From NCBI GenBank assembly GCA_040357565.1, contig JBDODJ010000044.1: DNA of 64,000 bases. One strand, written 5' to 3'. This document shows, in pieces, positions 1 to 12,372 of this stretch (the first letter of the stretch is position 1; the number at the start of each line of letters is the position of its first letter). A program made the position numbers and the translations under genes. Origin of the DNA: Cercozoa sp. M6MM. Taxonomy: Eukaryota; Endomyxa: Ascetosporea. Below the pieces are notes generated by a model. It was given only the letters and a program-made list of their open reading frames with translations, did not search any database and was not told the DNA's origin.

Positions 1-49
<49 letters not shown>

Positions 50-90
50 ACGTGTGTGTGTGTGTGCACGTGTGTGTGTGTGTGTGTGTG
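1..90 (+). repeat. (TG)n microsatellite
   Basis: This is an almost pure TG tract with two CA-CG interruptions, running to an AG just before the first coding exon of LIG4. It looks like the tail of an intron cut by the window edge. Confidence 0.9.
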
Positions 91-94
91 AAGG

Positions 95-3000
95 ATGGAG
101 GAGCTGCTGCGTGTACTGGAGAAAATGGAACGCGTCCCAAAGGGCATGCAGGGAAAGAAACTCCTGTGCAACTACTTGGTATTCTGTGCGTGCTGTGTGC
201 GCTTTTTTGTACATCTGAACTATCGAGGCACTGCAGATAAGTGTCGAAGAACGCCAGATAATGAAGTGGAAACAGACGATACAGCAGATGCCACTGGATC
301 AATTACGAGCTGTACCTTTGTGTTTTTTTTTCAGTTTGTTTCTCTTTCCATACGTGGCTCTCTGTGCAACGTAGTTGGTCGTAAAAGAGGAATCTGGCAA
401 AACGAGACCTTTCGAGAAACGAAAGTACTTGCTGTGTAGTCAAAGATTGTAGTTTAATACTGACTATGGATGGTGGTAACGGAAAGGAGCGAAGCGGTGC
501 CGTGTTTGTACCCACTAGTGCGACTTGTTCTGTGTTCTTTCGACAAGACCAGATCGTACCTCTCACATCTCGCTCTGTTGTCTTGTATGTGCAAACGTGC
601 TATGTGCAAGTATGGTTTGTTGCGTACCTCCAGGTACAACATGAAAGGAGCGCGATTGGTGCGTGTGCTGGGCCGTGCCTTCTGTTTCTCCGACTATGTA
701 GGATTTGTTCGTATTTGCGTGCGCGTTTCATCGTGTGGCATCCCCTAGGCAATCAAGTCTGTCAAAGAGTTCCAGCAAAGTTACCCACCAGGGAAACCTG
801 TAGCATGCGTGTCTTTGCCTTAACGTATGTGTATGTACATGTCTGTCTGTATGCGCAGACTGACAGTCGCGTGTCGGCGTTTGTTTGGTGGGCAAACAAA
901 CTCGGCAAGTGCTCTGGTGTACCTTGACTGCTGTACATCAGGACAGATCTACTCATCAGTTTCTGTAAATACTGCAGCGGGATGGCATCTCCGTGCGCGA
1001 TTTTAACAACTGTATGCTGGTTTGTGTGTGTATCTTTTCGTACCAACTCTCCTCTCTTTTTCTATATCTTAGCGTTGAACAATCTTTCCAAGCAAAGTGA
1101 TGACAAGGGCAAAAGCCAGGTACATGCTTTCCCTCTTGCAACATGGATACAAAAGCCTCATTACCAGTTTGCATGTGCATCCGCAGACACTGACCGGTCT
1201 GCGTGGCTACAATGAGGTTGTTCTAAAATGGTTCATGCGCATGATTCTCAAGGTAAACAGTATCTACGCACAATGCGAATATACTACACACACCTACGTG
1301 CGATGTGTATGCTGTGTGCGTGAACATAACAGGAGATGAAACTTGGTCTCGGTGATAAAAGCTACCGCGTGCTGCACGCCGATGCGGACGCCTTCGCCAT
1401 GTCTCTCGTTCACATTTGGTGTGTTCTGCACCGATGTGCCAGTACCCATATGTGTTTGTGTATGAACATTGATCTTTATCTGTACATATGAGTCTGTAGT
1501 CTGCTACGTCAGTACAGTGCGATCAAGAAAATGGTTGTCGCTATCACTGCGGTAACGTTACTTTCAGTCACTCTGGCTTGTGCGTGTGTACCGTGGTTCG
1601 TTTGCACCTTGGTCAGAACGACGAGCGCACACGTTTGGTCAAGCGCATGGTGTGTTGGTTCGTCTGTCTGCATAAACATGCATGCTGGTGTGTGTGTGTG
1701 TGTGTATGTATGTAGCTGACTGCCGTGCTCAATCGCAAAGACTTTATCGACATTCGCGAGCACTTGCATCGGCGGGTACTGCACAGACATGCGAGCTGTA
1801 CTTTTGCACACATACACATGGGCACCGAGGTGTTTCTACAGACCACTGGCCAGTCGGCACCGTTGCACATGTTCCGCTCCTTTCAGTGCATGCGCGCTAG
1901 TCGCACGTAGCTTTCACCTTTCCTCTCTCGAACGACACCCAAATGTCAAGTGTTCAATGTGGTGTTGTAGGGACATGTACATGGTTCCCTCGCTGATGAG
2001 TGTCGCGTGTGGTACTACTTAGCTCTCAACAGAGGTACCTGTGACCTAGTTTGTATCTCACCGCAAACATAGGCGATGAAGACGCAGTGTCTGCTGCCGA
2101 GGCGGCACGCGACTGCGCGCTTGCACACGAGATCGTAGTTTTTACCGTTCTTGGCTGTGTGTGTATGTGTGTGTATGCGTGTGTGCACGCAGCGTAAGGT
2201 GGACCGCAAGACATTGGTGAGTGTGCCGCGTGTCTTTGCCGTCTCTGTTGACGACAGCGGCATGGTGTGTCCGTGCGTGTTTGTGTATGTGTGCACGCGT
2301 CATGTGTATATGTGTCTGCGAGGTGATGCAGAGCAAGACAACTGAAGTGGAGCATATCGCTCGAGCCGCATGTCTCAAGGGCAAGTCTCTCTGCGTCGAT
2401 ATGGTACTGTGCATGTGAATCATGCATATTTGTATGTGTGCACAATATGGTATACATACAAACAGGTAAAGGACGAAGACGATACACTAGCTGCCTGCTT
2501 CATCGGCACGTTCTTCGACCGTCGTTTCTGTAGACATCTTGCTTTTTTAATGTGTGAATTTTTCGGTTTGGCACAGGACTCAAAAAGACAGGACGTGTCA
2601 ACTACTTTTTTGCCGAACACAAGGTGATTTTTGCCTTCTTTGCGTGTCTATCTGTCAAGCAGACACCGTCAACGGGGCATGTATGAGTGTGGATATGGTA
2701 GTACGATGGTGAACGTGCACTAGTGCACGTGAGTTCCGACGTTGCCCAAGTGCGATAGGACACATTTCCCGTGTGCATGTTTGTGTATACCTCCCTGTCA
2801 ATAGAACAACTCTGCCGACGAAGCCGCCTTGCGCAAGTATGGCAGTTTTGTGCCCCTACCATATGCAACTCCACAGTACACGTGCGCAGGCACGGCTTAC
2901 GAGTGGGCGTGTTCACGCGACAAGGCAAGAATTACACCAAAAAGTACGGACACGGTACCGACTTGTTTCTGTCTGTTGATATTGAACGCAACAGTGATAC

Positions 3001-3338
3001 ATACTTGTGCGCAGCCATTGTAGACATGCTGCGCGGTCGTTTTCGACACGACGATGCCATTCTTGACGGTATGTGTATGTATCTGTGTATGTGTGCATGT
3101 GTATAACGGTGGCGCAGGCGAGATCCTGGCCTACGATAGTGAGACGAATTCGCGCCTCGATTTTGGCAGCAACAAGTATTCACTGTCTTTTGCTGTGCAT
3201 GCCGCCTATCTGCTTTGTGTGTGTGTGTATGTGTGTGTGTGTGTGTGAGTGTGTGTGAGTGTGTGTGAGTGTGTGTGTGAGTGTGTGTGTATGATGTGCG
3301 TGTATGTGTGTGTGTGTTTGTATATATATATATATGTC

Positions 3339-3391
<53 letters not shown>

Positions 3392-3401
3392 NNNNNNNNN
3401 N

Positions 3402-3450
<49 letters not shown>

Positions 3451-4897
3451 ACAGGACAGCAGCCAAGCAGCACCAAGGCGATGACACCAGCTCGGTCGAA
3501 AGCAGGTATTGAGGAGGAGGGGTTAGATGAGTAGAAGCTAGCTCGTACTCGCATATGTGATGTGTGTGTGTGTGTGTTTTTGCAGCGACGAACGTGCGAT
3601 GCACCTGGTGTTGATGGTGTTCGACGTGCTGCGACTCAACGGCGTCGATCTGCGCGATGCTCCTCTCGTGTATCGACGGAGGGTATGTCGACTTGCTCTT
3701 CCTACCTTCCCTACTTTATGCTACCTCTCGCAGGTGCTGCAAACTCTCCTTCGACCAGCAGTGTGAGTACACCGATACCGGCCATGTCTATATGTCTATG
3801 TCTATTTATGTGTTGACTGTGTGTGCGCAGGCACGAGACCAAGAACGAAGTCCAGGTGGTCGACTCTGTGGCGGTGCGCTCACTGAGCGAGGTGCAGTCG
3901 CAGCTGCATGATGCTATCCTCAGGCACGACATGGAGGGCCTCGTGCTCAAGGTGTGTGCCTCCCCCTGACTGTGCCACTTGGCAACAACAACTCGAGATG
4001 CTCTTTACTGGGCTGATTATGAGTGTGCACAGGACCCAATGTCGCCTTACATTCAAGGCAAGTGCACACGCTGGCTCAAGGTGAAAGTCGACCATCTCGG
4101 CGGTCTGTCCGACACATTTGACTGCGTCATCCTGGTACCTTATCCCTTTGCTCCTTCTACTTTTTTCTCCCCTTTACCCGCCCCCGAAGGCAGCGTGCCT
4201 GAGTGACTCTGCAAAGTCATACCGTGCCGGTTTGTACAGCAAGGTACCTCCCTGTCCCCTTTCCCTGCCTCCTGTTCCTGTCCCTCTCCCCTGTTTCTGC
4301 CCCTCTATATCCCTCAGACATGTACCTGTGTGCCTGCAGTTCTACGTAGGTGTGCGAGACGACCGCACTGGTCACGTGCGCTACTGCATTCTTGGACGTG
4401 TCGGCACTGGCTACAACGCCAAGATCCTCAAGGTATGTGTCCTCCTTGTTACTGCTTAGCACTCTTTGTTCTACTTTGACTCACTTGCAGCAAATTCAAG
4501 CGTCGCTGCGCGGTAACCTGCGAGAACTCACGCCACTGGAACGCGAACAGTTCCGAAAGTAAACACCCTTCTGTTAGACGGTACTCTTGACGGTGGTCTA
4601 CATGTATGTGTACATAGAACAGGCTTGCACATTCCCTTCCTGTCGAAGCTGCAGAATTCTGTACTTTTCCATTCACACACACACACACACACACACACGC
4701 GCGCGCGCGCACCATGGACAGGACGGTGTCAGTGGCGATGAACCCTGGCGTCTCTTGCCTGTAGCTCCAACCTTACCCTTCCCATTCTCTCTCCCCACAG
4801 CACAGACTCTGTTGCGCAGAAAGACGTGCCGCATGCGATCGTGGTGGACCCCTCCAGGGCACCCGTTATGGAACTCGCCTGTTTTGCCGTATGTGCC

Positions 4898-4948
<51 letters not shown>

Positions 4949-5294
4949 CGTGTGTGTGAGTGTGTGTGTGTTTCCATGTGTGTACTTGCATGTGTACTTG
5001 CATGTGGTACTTGCATGGCATGTGTATGTGTGTGTGTGTATTTGCATGCGTGTATTTGCATGTGTGCATTTGCATGTGTGTATGTGTGTGTGTGTGTATT
5101 TTCATGTGCGTATGTGTGTATGCATGTGCGTGTGCAGCTCGTGGAATCAGACGATCCGCGAAAGGTTCCGTCGTGCAATACGTGGTATGCTGACTAAATG
5201 TCTGTACATATATGGTGTCTACGTTTGTGTGTATGTGTGTTTGTGTGTGTGTATGTGTGTGTGTGTGTGTTTGTGTGTGTGTGTTTGTGTGTGT

Positions 5295-5345
<51 letters not shown>

Positions 5346-5744
5346 ACTCCGTGCAGTGGAATCACGTTCCGCTTCCCGCGGTTTCGACGCTTTCGAAGCG
5401 ACAAGAGCGCGCGCGGTACCTTGTCTCTTCTGAGGTTGTGTGAATCTGTATAACACACACTGGCTTAGACACCACACCCTTCACGGACGTGCTGCGCACC
5501 TTTCGGTACTTCTTGTGAATTTCCTCAATCGACGTTGTCGTGCATGATGTTGTTTTGTGCTGCCACAGAGCCCCTCACGCGCGTGTCAGTGCCCTGGTAG
5601 CTTGTTTGCAGATTGCAAGCAAGCCTAGGCACACATATACAGATATTTATACACGTTGCACCTTCAGGGAAAGAACTTTGAAGGCGAAGAGATTGCTCGC
5701 CGTCGTGTACATGTCTTCCTTATGCATCAACACCTCACTTGTGC

Positions 5745-5796
<52 letters not shown>

Positions 5797-6230
5797 GTAG
5801 CGAGCACAAAAAGAGTGCTTTAGTGATGACGACGACGACGACGACAATGACGAACAACAGCTACCAGAACAGCAGCCGCCGCCGCAAGACGACGACAGTT
5901 TCGGCGTCGCCTTGCGCAAGGTGCTCAAGACCAAGTCGCCTACTGATCACTGGGAGGCAGTTGTTTGTGGTACACACACACACTCACATGCACACACGCA
6001 GTACATACACAAACACCCACTAATAGGAGTTCCGATCGACAACAAGACGCCGTTCTCACACTTTAACGATGAGCAAGTGCGCAGCTACACTTATGCGAGG
6101 ATATCTGTGTGTATGTCTGTTGGTTTATACTGGGACATTTTTGCAGGCAGCAGCGCTGGCGGCAGCAAGTCGTTTCGCATCCAATCGAAGTCAGATCATG
6201 AGTACTCTTGCTGCCTGTGTCATGCTTCAC

Positions 6231-6272
<42 letters not shown>

Positions 6273-8552
6273 TGTGTGTTGCACGCAGTGTCCAAGTCGC
6301 CGCACGTGACACTGCTGCGGAATGGCGACGTTGTCGACATTGACGAATGCAGCACTCGCGGTGGACTGCAACGGCAGCAGGGACAGCAGCAGGCACGACA
6401 GCAGCGAATCACGCTGACCGCGCTGCAGACGTTGCCGACCGAAAAGGACGCCGCTCTCGTTATGCGCAAGCACAGTGGTATTGAAGTGTGCTAAGATTAG
6501 TCTGACTGTCCAGGTCATATAGGAGCGTGACCGTGTGCAGAAGAAGTGGACTTGTTTGAGTACAAGCTTTGCGACAAGGACAAGGTTCTGTGCAGCTGCT
6601 AGCTCGCTCATTTGTACATATGTGAATACTCTTGGCTGCAGAATGTGTACGACATTGAGTCGCTTATTCCCAAGCACTCGAAGATACTCGAAGGGTAGCG
6701 CTAACTGACTTATGTGGCACGCCTTTGCGAAGTTGCTGTTGTTTGTCAGACTCACGCTCTGCATTAGCGACCCTCGGCTCGCATTAGTACCCTTCTTTCC
6801 ATCCAGTAATTCTGTATGTACATGTTCCAGGGTCTGTAGGCAGCTCGACTGGCAGGTGCCGAGCTCACACTGCGCAGTTCCGTCGAGGGCGCCTCAGCAC
6901 TCGTTGTTACCAAGTACACAGGCATATGTCACATGTTTGTTCAATGGTTGGAACGCACACGACGTACTCTTTAGGGTGAACTGTCGTGAGGTTGAAGCAA
7001 ACTACGAGAGGGAGAAACGTGGCGAGGCAATCGTTGCCGTCGATGCCAGGTACTGCATTCCTCAAGTGACTGCTTGCATGTACTTTTGCATGTGTCTGTA
7101 TTGTTTCTGCTTGTGCAGTTGGCTACACCACGCCGTCAGAGGCACTCTTCCCGATTGCCCTGCCGATGCGGTACTGCTTCACGTGCCTTACTGACTGCCT
7201 TGACATCACATGTGTTCAGTCACTGGAACAACTGCAAACGGCGGCAAGATTGCATCTGCGCAGCCGCAACAGTCGTACCGAAACACTGCATCTGTACATT
7301 TATGCAAGTACATACACGCCCTCGTGTAGTTTTCGCCGTCACCGGTGACACATGGTGTGAGCGTGAGTTCCAGGTATACTGCCCTGGCCTCTTCCATACG
7401 AACACGTGTGCAACTGATCACCTGTGCTGTTAGATTTTCCGTGGCGTGCGGTGTTGCTTCATGATCGATGACGAATCGGAGCCGGAAGACTCGATTTTTG
7501 TGCCTTTCTTGTTTAGAACACTGTTTGTGTCTCACTTCTGAGTCGAGTGGGTGCACCTTGCTGTCTGTGTACGTTGAACAGAGATGGCCGCAGAGATTGT
7601 TTCAAGAACGAGGCGGCACGGTGACGACGCTGCCTGTGATGCGTGCCAGGGCATGTCACACGGTACTTGGTTTGTCGCCCCTCCCTTGGGGTAGGATGTG
7701 CGAGTGTTGTACAGAGAGGCGAAACGGCGGAACGTGCGCGTCGCTTCGCGGACGCGCTGTTCGTCGGCAGGCTAGACGAGCAGCGCCGCGTTCGACAAGC
7801 GGTGGCGCAAGAGGAGTTGCTGCAGTACACTGCGGCTCGAGACAGCAGCGACCGTAAGAGGAATCTCAGCCGAAACCGCGACAACAGAAAGAGCACTACA
7901 GCCACTGCCAACAGCAGCACTGCCTGCAAAAAGACCTCGAGAGACGAGGCAACAACGACCAGCAACACCACTGCCACCCCGTTCACTGTAGGTCCGCCTT
8001 ACCCCCTCATCCTAAGCATGAGTGACTGATTGCTGCTTCGTGCAGCGAACCACTCATGGTGCACCAACGACGGCGCCACCGGCAACCACACGCGCACCAC
8101 GACAGTTCGGACCGGCCACGGCGGCGAGCAGTACCAACGGCAGCAACAGCACCGGCAGCACCGGCAGCACCGGCATCAAACACGGCCAGAGCACCGAAAA
8201 CAACAAACGACGAAACACCAAGGTGCGTTTTCAATTGCCGGTCAGCAACGAACTGCAGACGGCGCGGCACCTGTTGCGATGCCGCATCAACGCGTGGTTA
8301 CAATGTGGTAACACCGTGGAACATCTGGTCTTACCCTATGACCACTAAATATTGAGGTATACAGGTGCACAAGACGTCCTGACTGTCGTTCCCGATGAGG
8401 ACTTTGTGTTCGACGAGCGCTTTGCCGACCTGTCGCCGCAGTTCGTTGTGACGGCCGACTGGTTGCTACGCTGCCTCGCCGAGTGCGAGTTGGTGCCACC
8501 TGATAGCTACTTGGTGGCGGGTGCGTCACGCAAGGCGTACGCGTGCATTTAG
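95..8552 (+). CDS. LIG4: DNA ligase IV, ATP-dependent (NHEJ ligase), many introns, 5' end uncertain
   Basis: This enzyme seals double-strand breaks in non-homologous end joining in the nucleus, normally with an XRCC4-type partner. Exons read in order give: an N-terminal helical piece (95-170, MEELLRVLEK); MKLGLGDKSYRVLHADAD (about 1335-1395); the active-site segment FFAEHK / YDGER (about 2582-2730); FTRQGKNYTKKYG (about 2910-2950); motif III ILDG-EILAYD either side of an intron at about 3069; FDVLRLNGVDLRDAPL (about 3621-3670); ETKNEVQVVD and the motif IV piece MEGLVLK (3834-3951); motif V RWLKVKVD (about 4070); the OB-fold part GRVGTGYNAKILK and TFRFPRFRRFRSDKSARG (4398-5415). Two BRCT-like parts follow, the last being VVPDEDFVFDERFADLSP to the TAG at 8550-8552. 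The DDDDDD/Gln-rich linker near 5.8 kb is typical of the catalytic-BRCT junction. The first exon follows a (TG)n tract that looks like an intron end, so the true start may lie left of the window. Exons between 0.2 and 2.5 kb are poorly resolved. Confidence 0.9.
3219..3448 (+). repeat. Compound (TG)n/(TA)n tract with a 10-N gap
   Basis: This tract lies inside a LIG4 intron. TG repeats with GAGTG interruptions come first, then a short TA run near 3322, then pure TG. A gap of ten Ns (3392-3401) sits inside the pure part, so the real length is unknown. Confidence 0.95.
4674..4711 (+). repeat. (CA)n-(CG)n tract, opposite polarity to neighbours
   Basis: CA repeats pass into GCGCGC. This is one of very few tracts in the window that would be CA, not UG, in the sense transcript of the gene containing it (LIG4). 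The alternating purine-pyrimidine CG part is a sequence type known to favour left-handed DNA. Confidence 0.85.
4901..5344 (+). repeat. (TA)n followed by TG-rich intron repeats
   Basis: A (TA)n run at 4901-4937 passes into TG repeats and imperfect TG/TTGCATG units to about 5130. A second TG block with TTTG and TATG variants fills 5225-5344, just before the LIG4 exon coding for TFRFPRFRRFR. Confidence 0.9.
5749..6280 (+). repeat. Two (TG)n tracts in LIG4 introns
   Basis: Pure TG tracts lie at about 5749-5792 and 6233-6280, each shortly before a coding exon of LIG4 (the acidic linker and the first BRCT-like part). Confidence 0.9.
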
Positions 8553-8717
8553 CGGCGCCAACTGGAGAGTCAACGCAAGTGACGTTTTGAGGTTTCAAGT
8601 TTATCGAATTATTCGACGCGAACGGAATACAGATCCAAACAATTTCGATTGAGATCGCATTAGTTCTTGCACTCGCGTCGCGACTCGACCGGCGTGGCGT
8701 CACGGTCGTGCACGTGT

Positions 8718-8754
8718 GTTACAGCATGATCTACTGTATCCGCGCGGAAGCCAC
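8718..8754 (+). repeat. 37-bp dispersed repeat, copy 1
   Basis: This 37-bp block begins GTTACAGCATGATCTACTG. It matches 35 of 37 positions with the reverse complement of 15036-15072. It lies about 165 bp after the LIG4 stop codon, in the sense orientation of LIG4. Confidence 0.8.
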
Positions 8755-8811
8755 TTCGCTTTAAGACCTCAACCCCGAGAACCAGGGTAGCGTAATTACG
8801 GCGTACTCGGT

Positions 8812-9050
8812 GGGGGGGGGGGGGCATAATTACGCAAAAATATGACTCCTCTAAACTGGCAATTGTGCATGAATTACGTCAAGATTACGCATGAATTACG
8901 TCAAGATTACGCATGAATTACGTCAAGATTACGCATGAATTACGTCAAGATTACGCATGAATTACGTCAAGATTACGCATAAATTACGCACCGACTACGC
9001 AGACATTTCGCACCGATTTAGCGCACATCACGCACCGTTTACGCGATCTA
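8812..9050 (+). repeat. G13 run and 22-bp ATTACG minisatellite
   Basis: A run of 13 G (8812-8824) is followed by five near-identical 22-bp units (8867-8976). Each unit holds two ATTACG hexamers, as GAATTACGTCAAGATTACGC. Degenerate half units continue to about 9050 (AAATTACGCACC, GACTACGC and similar). It fills the 3' intergenic space between LIG4 and the ACOT9-like gene, where I see no gene. Confidence 0.95.
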
Positions 9051-9401
9051 CAGCGCCGGCTGTACACAACATGGACCAATATTGCAAGACACAGATATAG
9101 TGGACACAAAAGGAACTAAAGACAGATGTACCTTATCGTACACTAACGCCCGCTTCTTGCACGAAGAGTGAGTGGCAGACGAGACCTTCCCGTCCGGTTC
9201 ATTCCGTTCTAACGCATTTGCAGCGCAGTGTTTATGGATGGATACTAGCGTAGTCGAGTGAGTACGTTTACAGTGCGAACAACGAAAGCAAAGGAAACCA
9301 ATTTCGAAACTGAATGGAAGCAAGGACACCGAACTACGATGCCGCAATCAAGTATCGATACAGTGCGTATCTGTACAATTGGGTGACGTTAAGCACTCGA
9401 C

Positions 9402-11561
9402 TCACTCGCTCTCATGACTCTGCAAACGGCGTCTAGCTTCGATCATGTGAACCGCATCTGAATAAGTCTCAGGAACGATGTTGAGCGTCTCATCGCCATT
9501 GAAAGAAAACAAGAAACGGTTTGTGAGTGTGCGGGTTCCTTTCTGCAAAAAAGAAAACAACACAAATTCTCGTCAAGGGATGAGTTAAAGTTACTCCTAA
9601 ATAATGGGGTTATGAAAGCGGAGTCAAGTAAATTTACTTGTGCATCGACAACTTCGGCATCCACAAGCACATGCACGGAAGAAGGCGTTGCATATGCCAA
9701 TCGTGCTTTGTACTCCACAATCTACATGTACATGCACTCACAGCGCTGGAGCAAATACAAATTTCAATACATCTCCAATCTCGACAGGAGCGGTGAAATT
9801 AACGTCGTCAACGGCGAGGCATTCAGGTCGTTTTCGCATTGCCATGTACTAAAAGTGGAGTATTAATGTCATTTTCACATATCCCATACAGACAGACAAA
9901 GAAACACACAGCGCAGGTCCAAGCCGATTCGTAGGCATGCTTCATCAACCTGCTTGTGCGAACATGTACCACAGCAGTCAAGACAGAATTGCTAAAAAAG
10001 GGAATACGTGCCGCCGAAGGCGCGCCCGTGAATATTACGCGACTGGCCGTGCATCAACTCAAACGATCGAACCTCGGTCTCACCTAAGTAAGTACAATAC
10101 AGGCGAATCTGTGTGGTTTCTCGTTGCACAGAGTACCGACAGGTGTGCCACCGCGACGCAAGTGCAGCTGGTGAATGAAGGCACTCTCTTCGCCATTGGG
10201 AGGCTCCTTGTCCAGCGCGTGCAGTCGCAGCTGTCTATCCACATACAGTTGAAGCGAGCTGTGCAAACCGAGAAAAGTGTGGTACTGTCGCTTTTCGTTC
10301 GCACGTGCTCCATCGCGTTCAGCCTGCTTCTCTTCTGGGGTGCTGCGATATCTCCAACATCCAGCATCACTTAGTCTCATTATAGACGAAGCTGAAATGA
10401 AGGGTACATGGGCATCAAACGAGGGACTCGTTTCGCAAGATCCGTATCTAAAGGATCCAAAACAAGTAAGGTGTGAAGGTAGCAGGAAAGTCACTCAACA
10501 AGCACAAATTTCGGTACTACCTGGATCTCGTGCGACAAACAAAAGGCGCGCTTCACCGCTTTTGTCCCCTTGGAACACCTTGATCGTCACTGCAATTTAA
10601 ATGTGTGCTGTCAACACTCTCAAGCATGCGAACAGTAAAGTAACGTACCCTCGAGCGAGGAATTGCCCACCCAGGTCACCTGGCCGCGCAGCAAAAGATC
10701 CTCTTGCAACGACATATGCGCCCAACGGCCCGAAATTCGATCCAAGCACGCTGTGACCTGCATTTCCATGGATCGGGGTGAGTAGGGAAAGGCTAAATGG
10801 ATAGGATGGTACCAATATGTACTGGTCTCGATGCCGGCAGTGACGGTAGCTAACGTCACTAGCGAGTGCATCAATGTCCTGTCGACCACAAATAAATGAC
10901 AAATCCAATGTCACGAGGCAAAGCAGAAAGAAGAATCGAACCTCCAAAAGCAAGCCAAACCGCGGTCGGTTTTCCTCTGCAACATGTTTGAGCACAGAAC
11001 GCATAGTGAGACACACAACTTCATACCAAAAAGGGAGTATCGCTTGCGCAAGTTTTCGTTGGAAGAGAAGGGCAAGTGTATCTACGTAGACGAATTTTAG
11101 TATTATGCACCTCTCACAGATTTCTAGTGCGTTTTCGGTACCTCAATCATGGAGTCGCTTGGCGTGCGAACGTCCTCCGTTTCGACCGACGATTGCTCCC
11201 TGCCGGGGGAAAGGGGGTAAAAGAGGTAAAAAGTGCAAAGGGGTAACAGGAGGTAAAAGTTCTGTGTACACACACAAGCGACACACAAACTTACGACACA
11301 GCAAGGTCAACTTCAGCCAGTAAAATTCGCTGTCCTCTCCACATAGCGAGTTCTGTGCATACGTTGGACATACGAACGGTTACTGGTTACTACGCATCAA
11401 AATCATTCTGGCACACCGTAAGTCATAGGGCACAGCTCGGCCCAGCGTTGCACACTAGAAAGTGCCTCCGGTGAGATGTCGAATAATCCAGGCGGCTGAG
11501 AGAAACGAGATGTGCTGGTGCGCTGATGCAGAAACAATCTGCGCGCTGTGCTCCGGAGCAT
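9402..11561 (-). CDS. ACOT9: ACOT9-like mitochondrial acyl-CoA thioesterase (double hotdog)
   Basis: This is predicted to hydrolyse acyl-CoA in mitochondria. The start at 11561 gives MLRSTARRLFLHQRTSTSRF, basic, Ser-rich and free of acidic residues, which fits a matrix-targeting sequence. Next come ETEDVRTPSDSMIE (ending about 11153), HLPFSSNENLRKRYSLFG (about 11100-11040) and DALASDVSYRH (about 10880). The hotdog strand segment DLLLRGQVTWVGNSSLE and then TIKVFQGDKSGEARLLFVAR (10740-10530) match the conserved GRSSMEV-type region of the ACOT9/ACOT10 family. The second hotdog includes ATPSSVHVLVDAEVVDAQV (about 9700-9640), TRTLTNRFLFSFNG and VPETYSDAVHMIEARR before the TGA at 9402-9404. Introns are 60-250 nt; the first contains an unusual AGGTAAAAG/GGGTAAAAG-rich block (11207-11257 on +). 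VIT lies downstream of its start in tandem. Confidence 0.88.
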
Positions 11562-12372
11562 CGTCCGTTTTGGCTGTCAATAATGCACTGTGCAGCAACT
11601 ACGTATAACCTACACTTGTCTGCGCACACCAAATGCAGATAAACTACATTACAGCCAGTACAAGGTCGTGCAGTTTGTCCGACACGACATAAAGTTTCAC
11701 AAAATTCGGTAAAAGCGAACTGTAGAAGCTTTTATACAGTTCCAAAATTGTACGTTTAGACAGAAAAGTAAAAGAGCACAGTGAAGCTTACGTTTAACAT
11801 GAGACTCGCGCTTCAATGCAGCTCGTGGTTTTTGGCTCATGCATCCAAAATGAATCTTGGTACTGTACAGTAAACGGCAGCGAGCCGGTAGTTGAAAACT
11901 ACCGTAAATCGATTACCCACAAGTGCAAACTCGCGCTCGCTTCGCTATTGCATGTTTACATTTAGTCGTTCTTCGTCAACATTTTGATCGTGATCTTTAG
12001 GTAGACACAATACGCATCAATGCTACACTCGTGGCAAGACTGTGTTCTGTTTCGCTTCCCCTACCCTGAGGCGGCGGCCATGATGCTCAATGTGTCAATG
12101 GCAATGACGTCTCGTGCTTATATCGGCAATGCCACGAGCACGTATCAACTTCAAGCCCTTTTTGGTTATGCTTCGTGTAATAACAGAAAATGATGGTGAT
12201 ACCCCGCCCCTTTTACTACGTACGAAACCCATCACTGAATACGATAATGCCTGACCCTCTGCCACTGAATTCCGAGCGAGGTGTACTACGTAACTGAGCG
12301 TTGTTTCGCCTACGGTCTTCAGGTGGATTTACGAAGGGTTCGAGCGGGTGGGCGCTGAGACCTCTCAAAACC
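11562..12372. other. Intergenic, no gene recognised
   Basis: This stretch lies between the 3' end of the VIT gene and the start of the ACOT9-like gene, both on the minus strand. It should therefore contain the ACOT9-like promoter and the VIT 3' UTR. I see no repeat or reading frame in it that I can support. Confidence 0.5.

Noticed and set aside
1..240. Cys-Val repeat protein from the TG tract
   Set aside because: Any TG or CA repeat gives long open frames of Cys-Val or Thr-His. Many such frames appear in the window and all are microsatellite translations.
8867..8976. CRISPR array
   Set aside because: The 22-bp units are directly adjacent with no spacers, so this is a plain tandem repeat.
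10080..10494. Frames on either strand at 10.1-10.5 kb as separate genes
   Set aside because: They overlap the ACOT9-like gene and its intron sequence and have no start or domain of their own.
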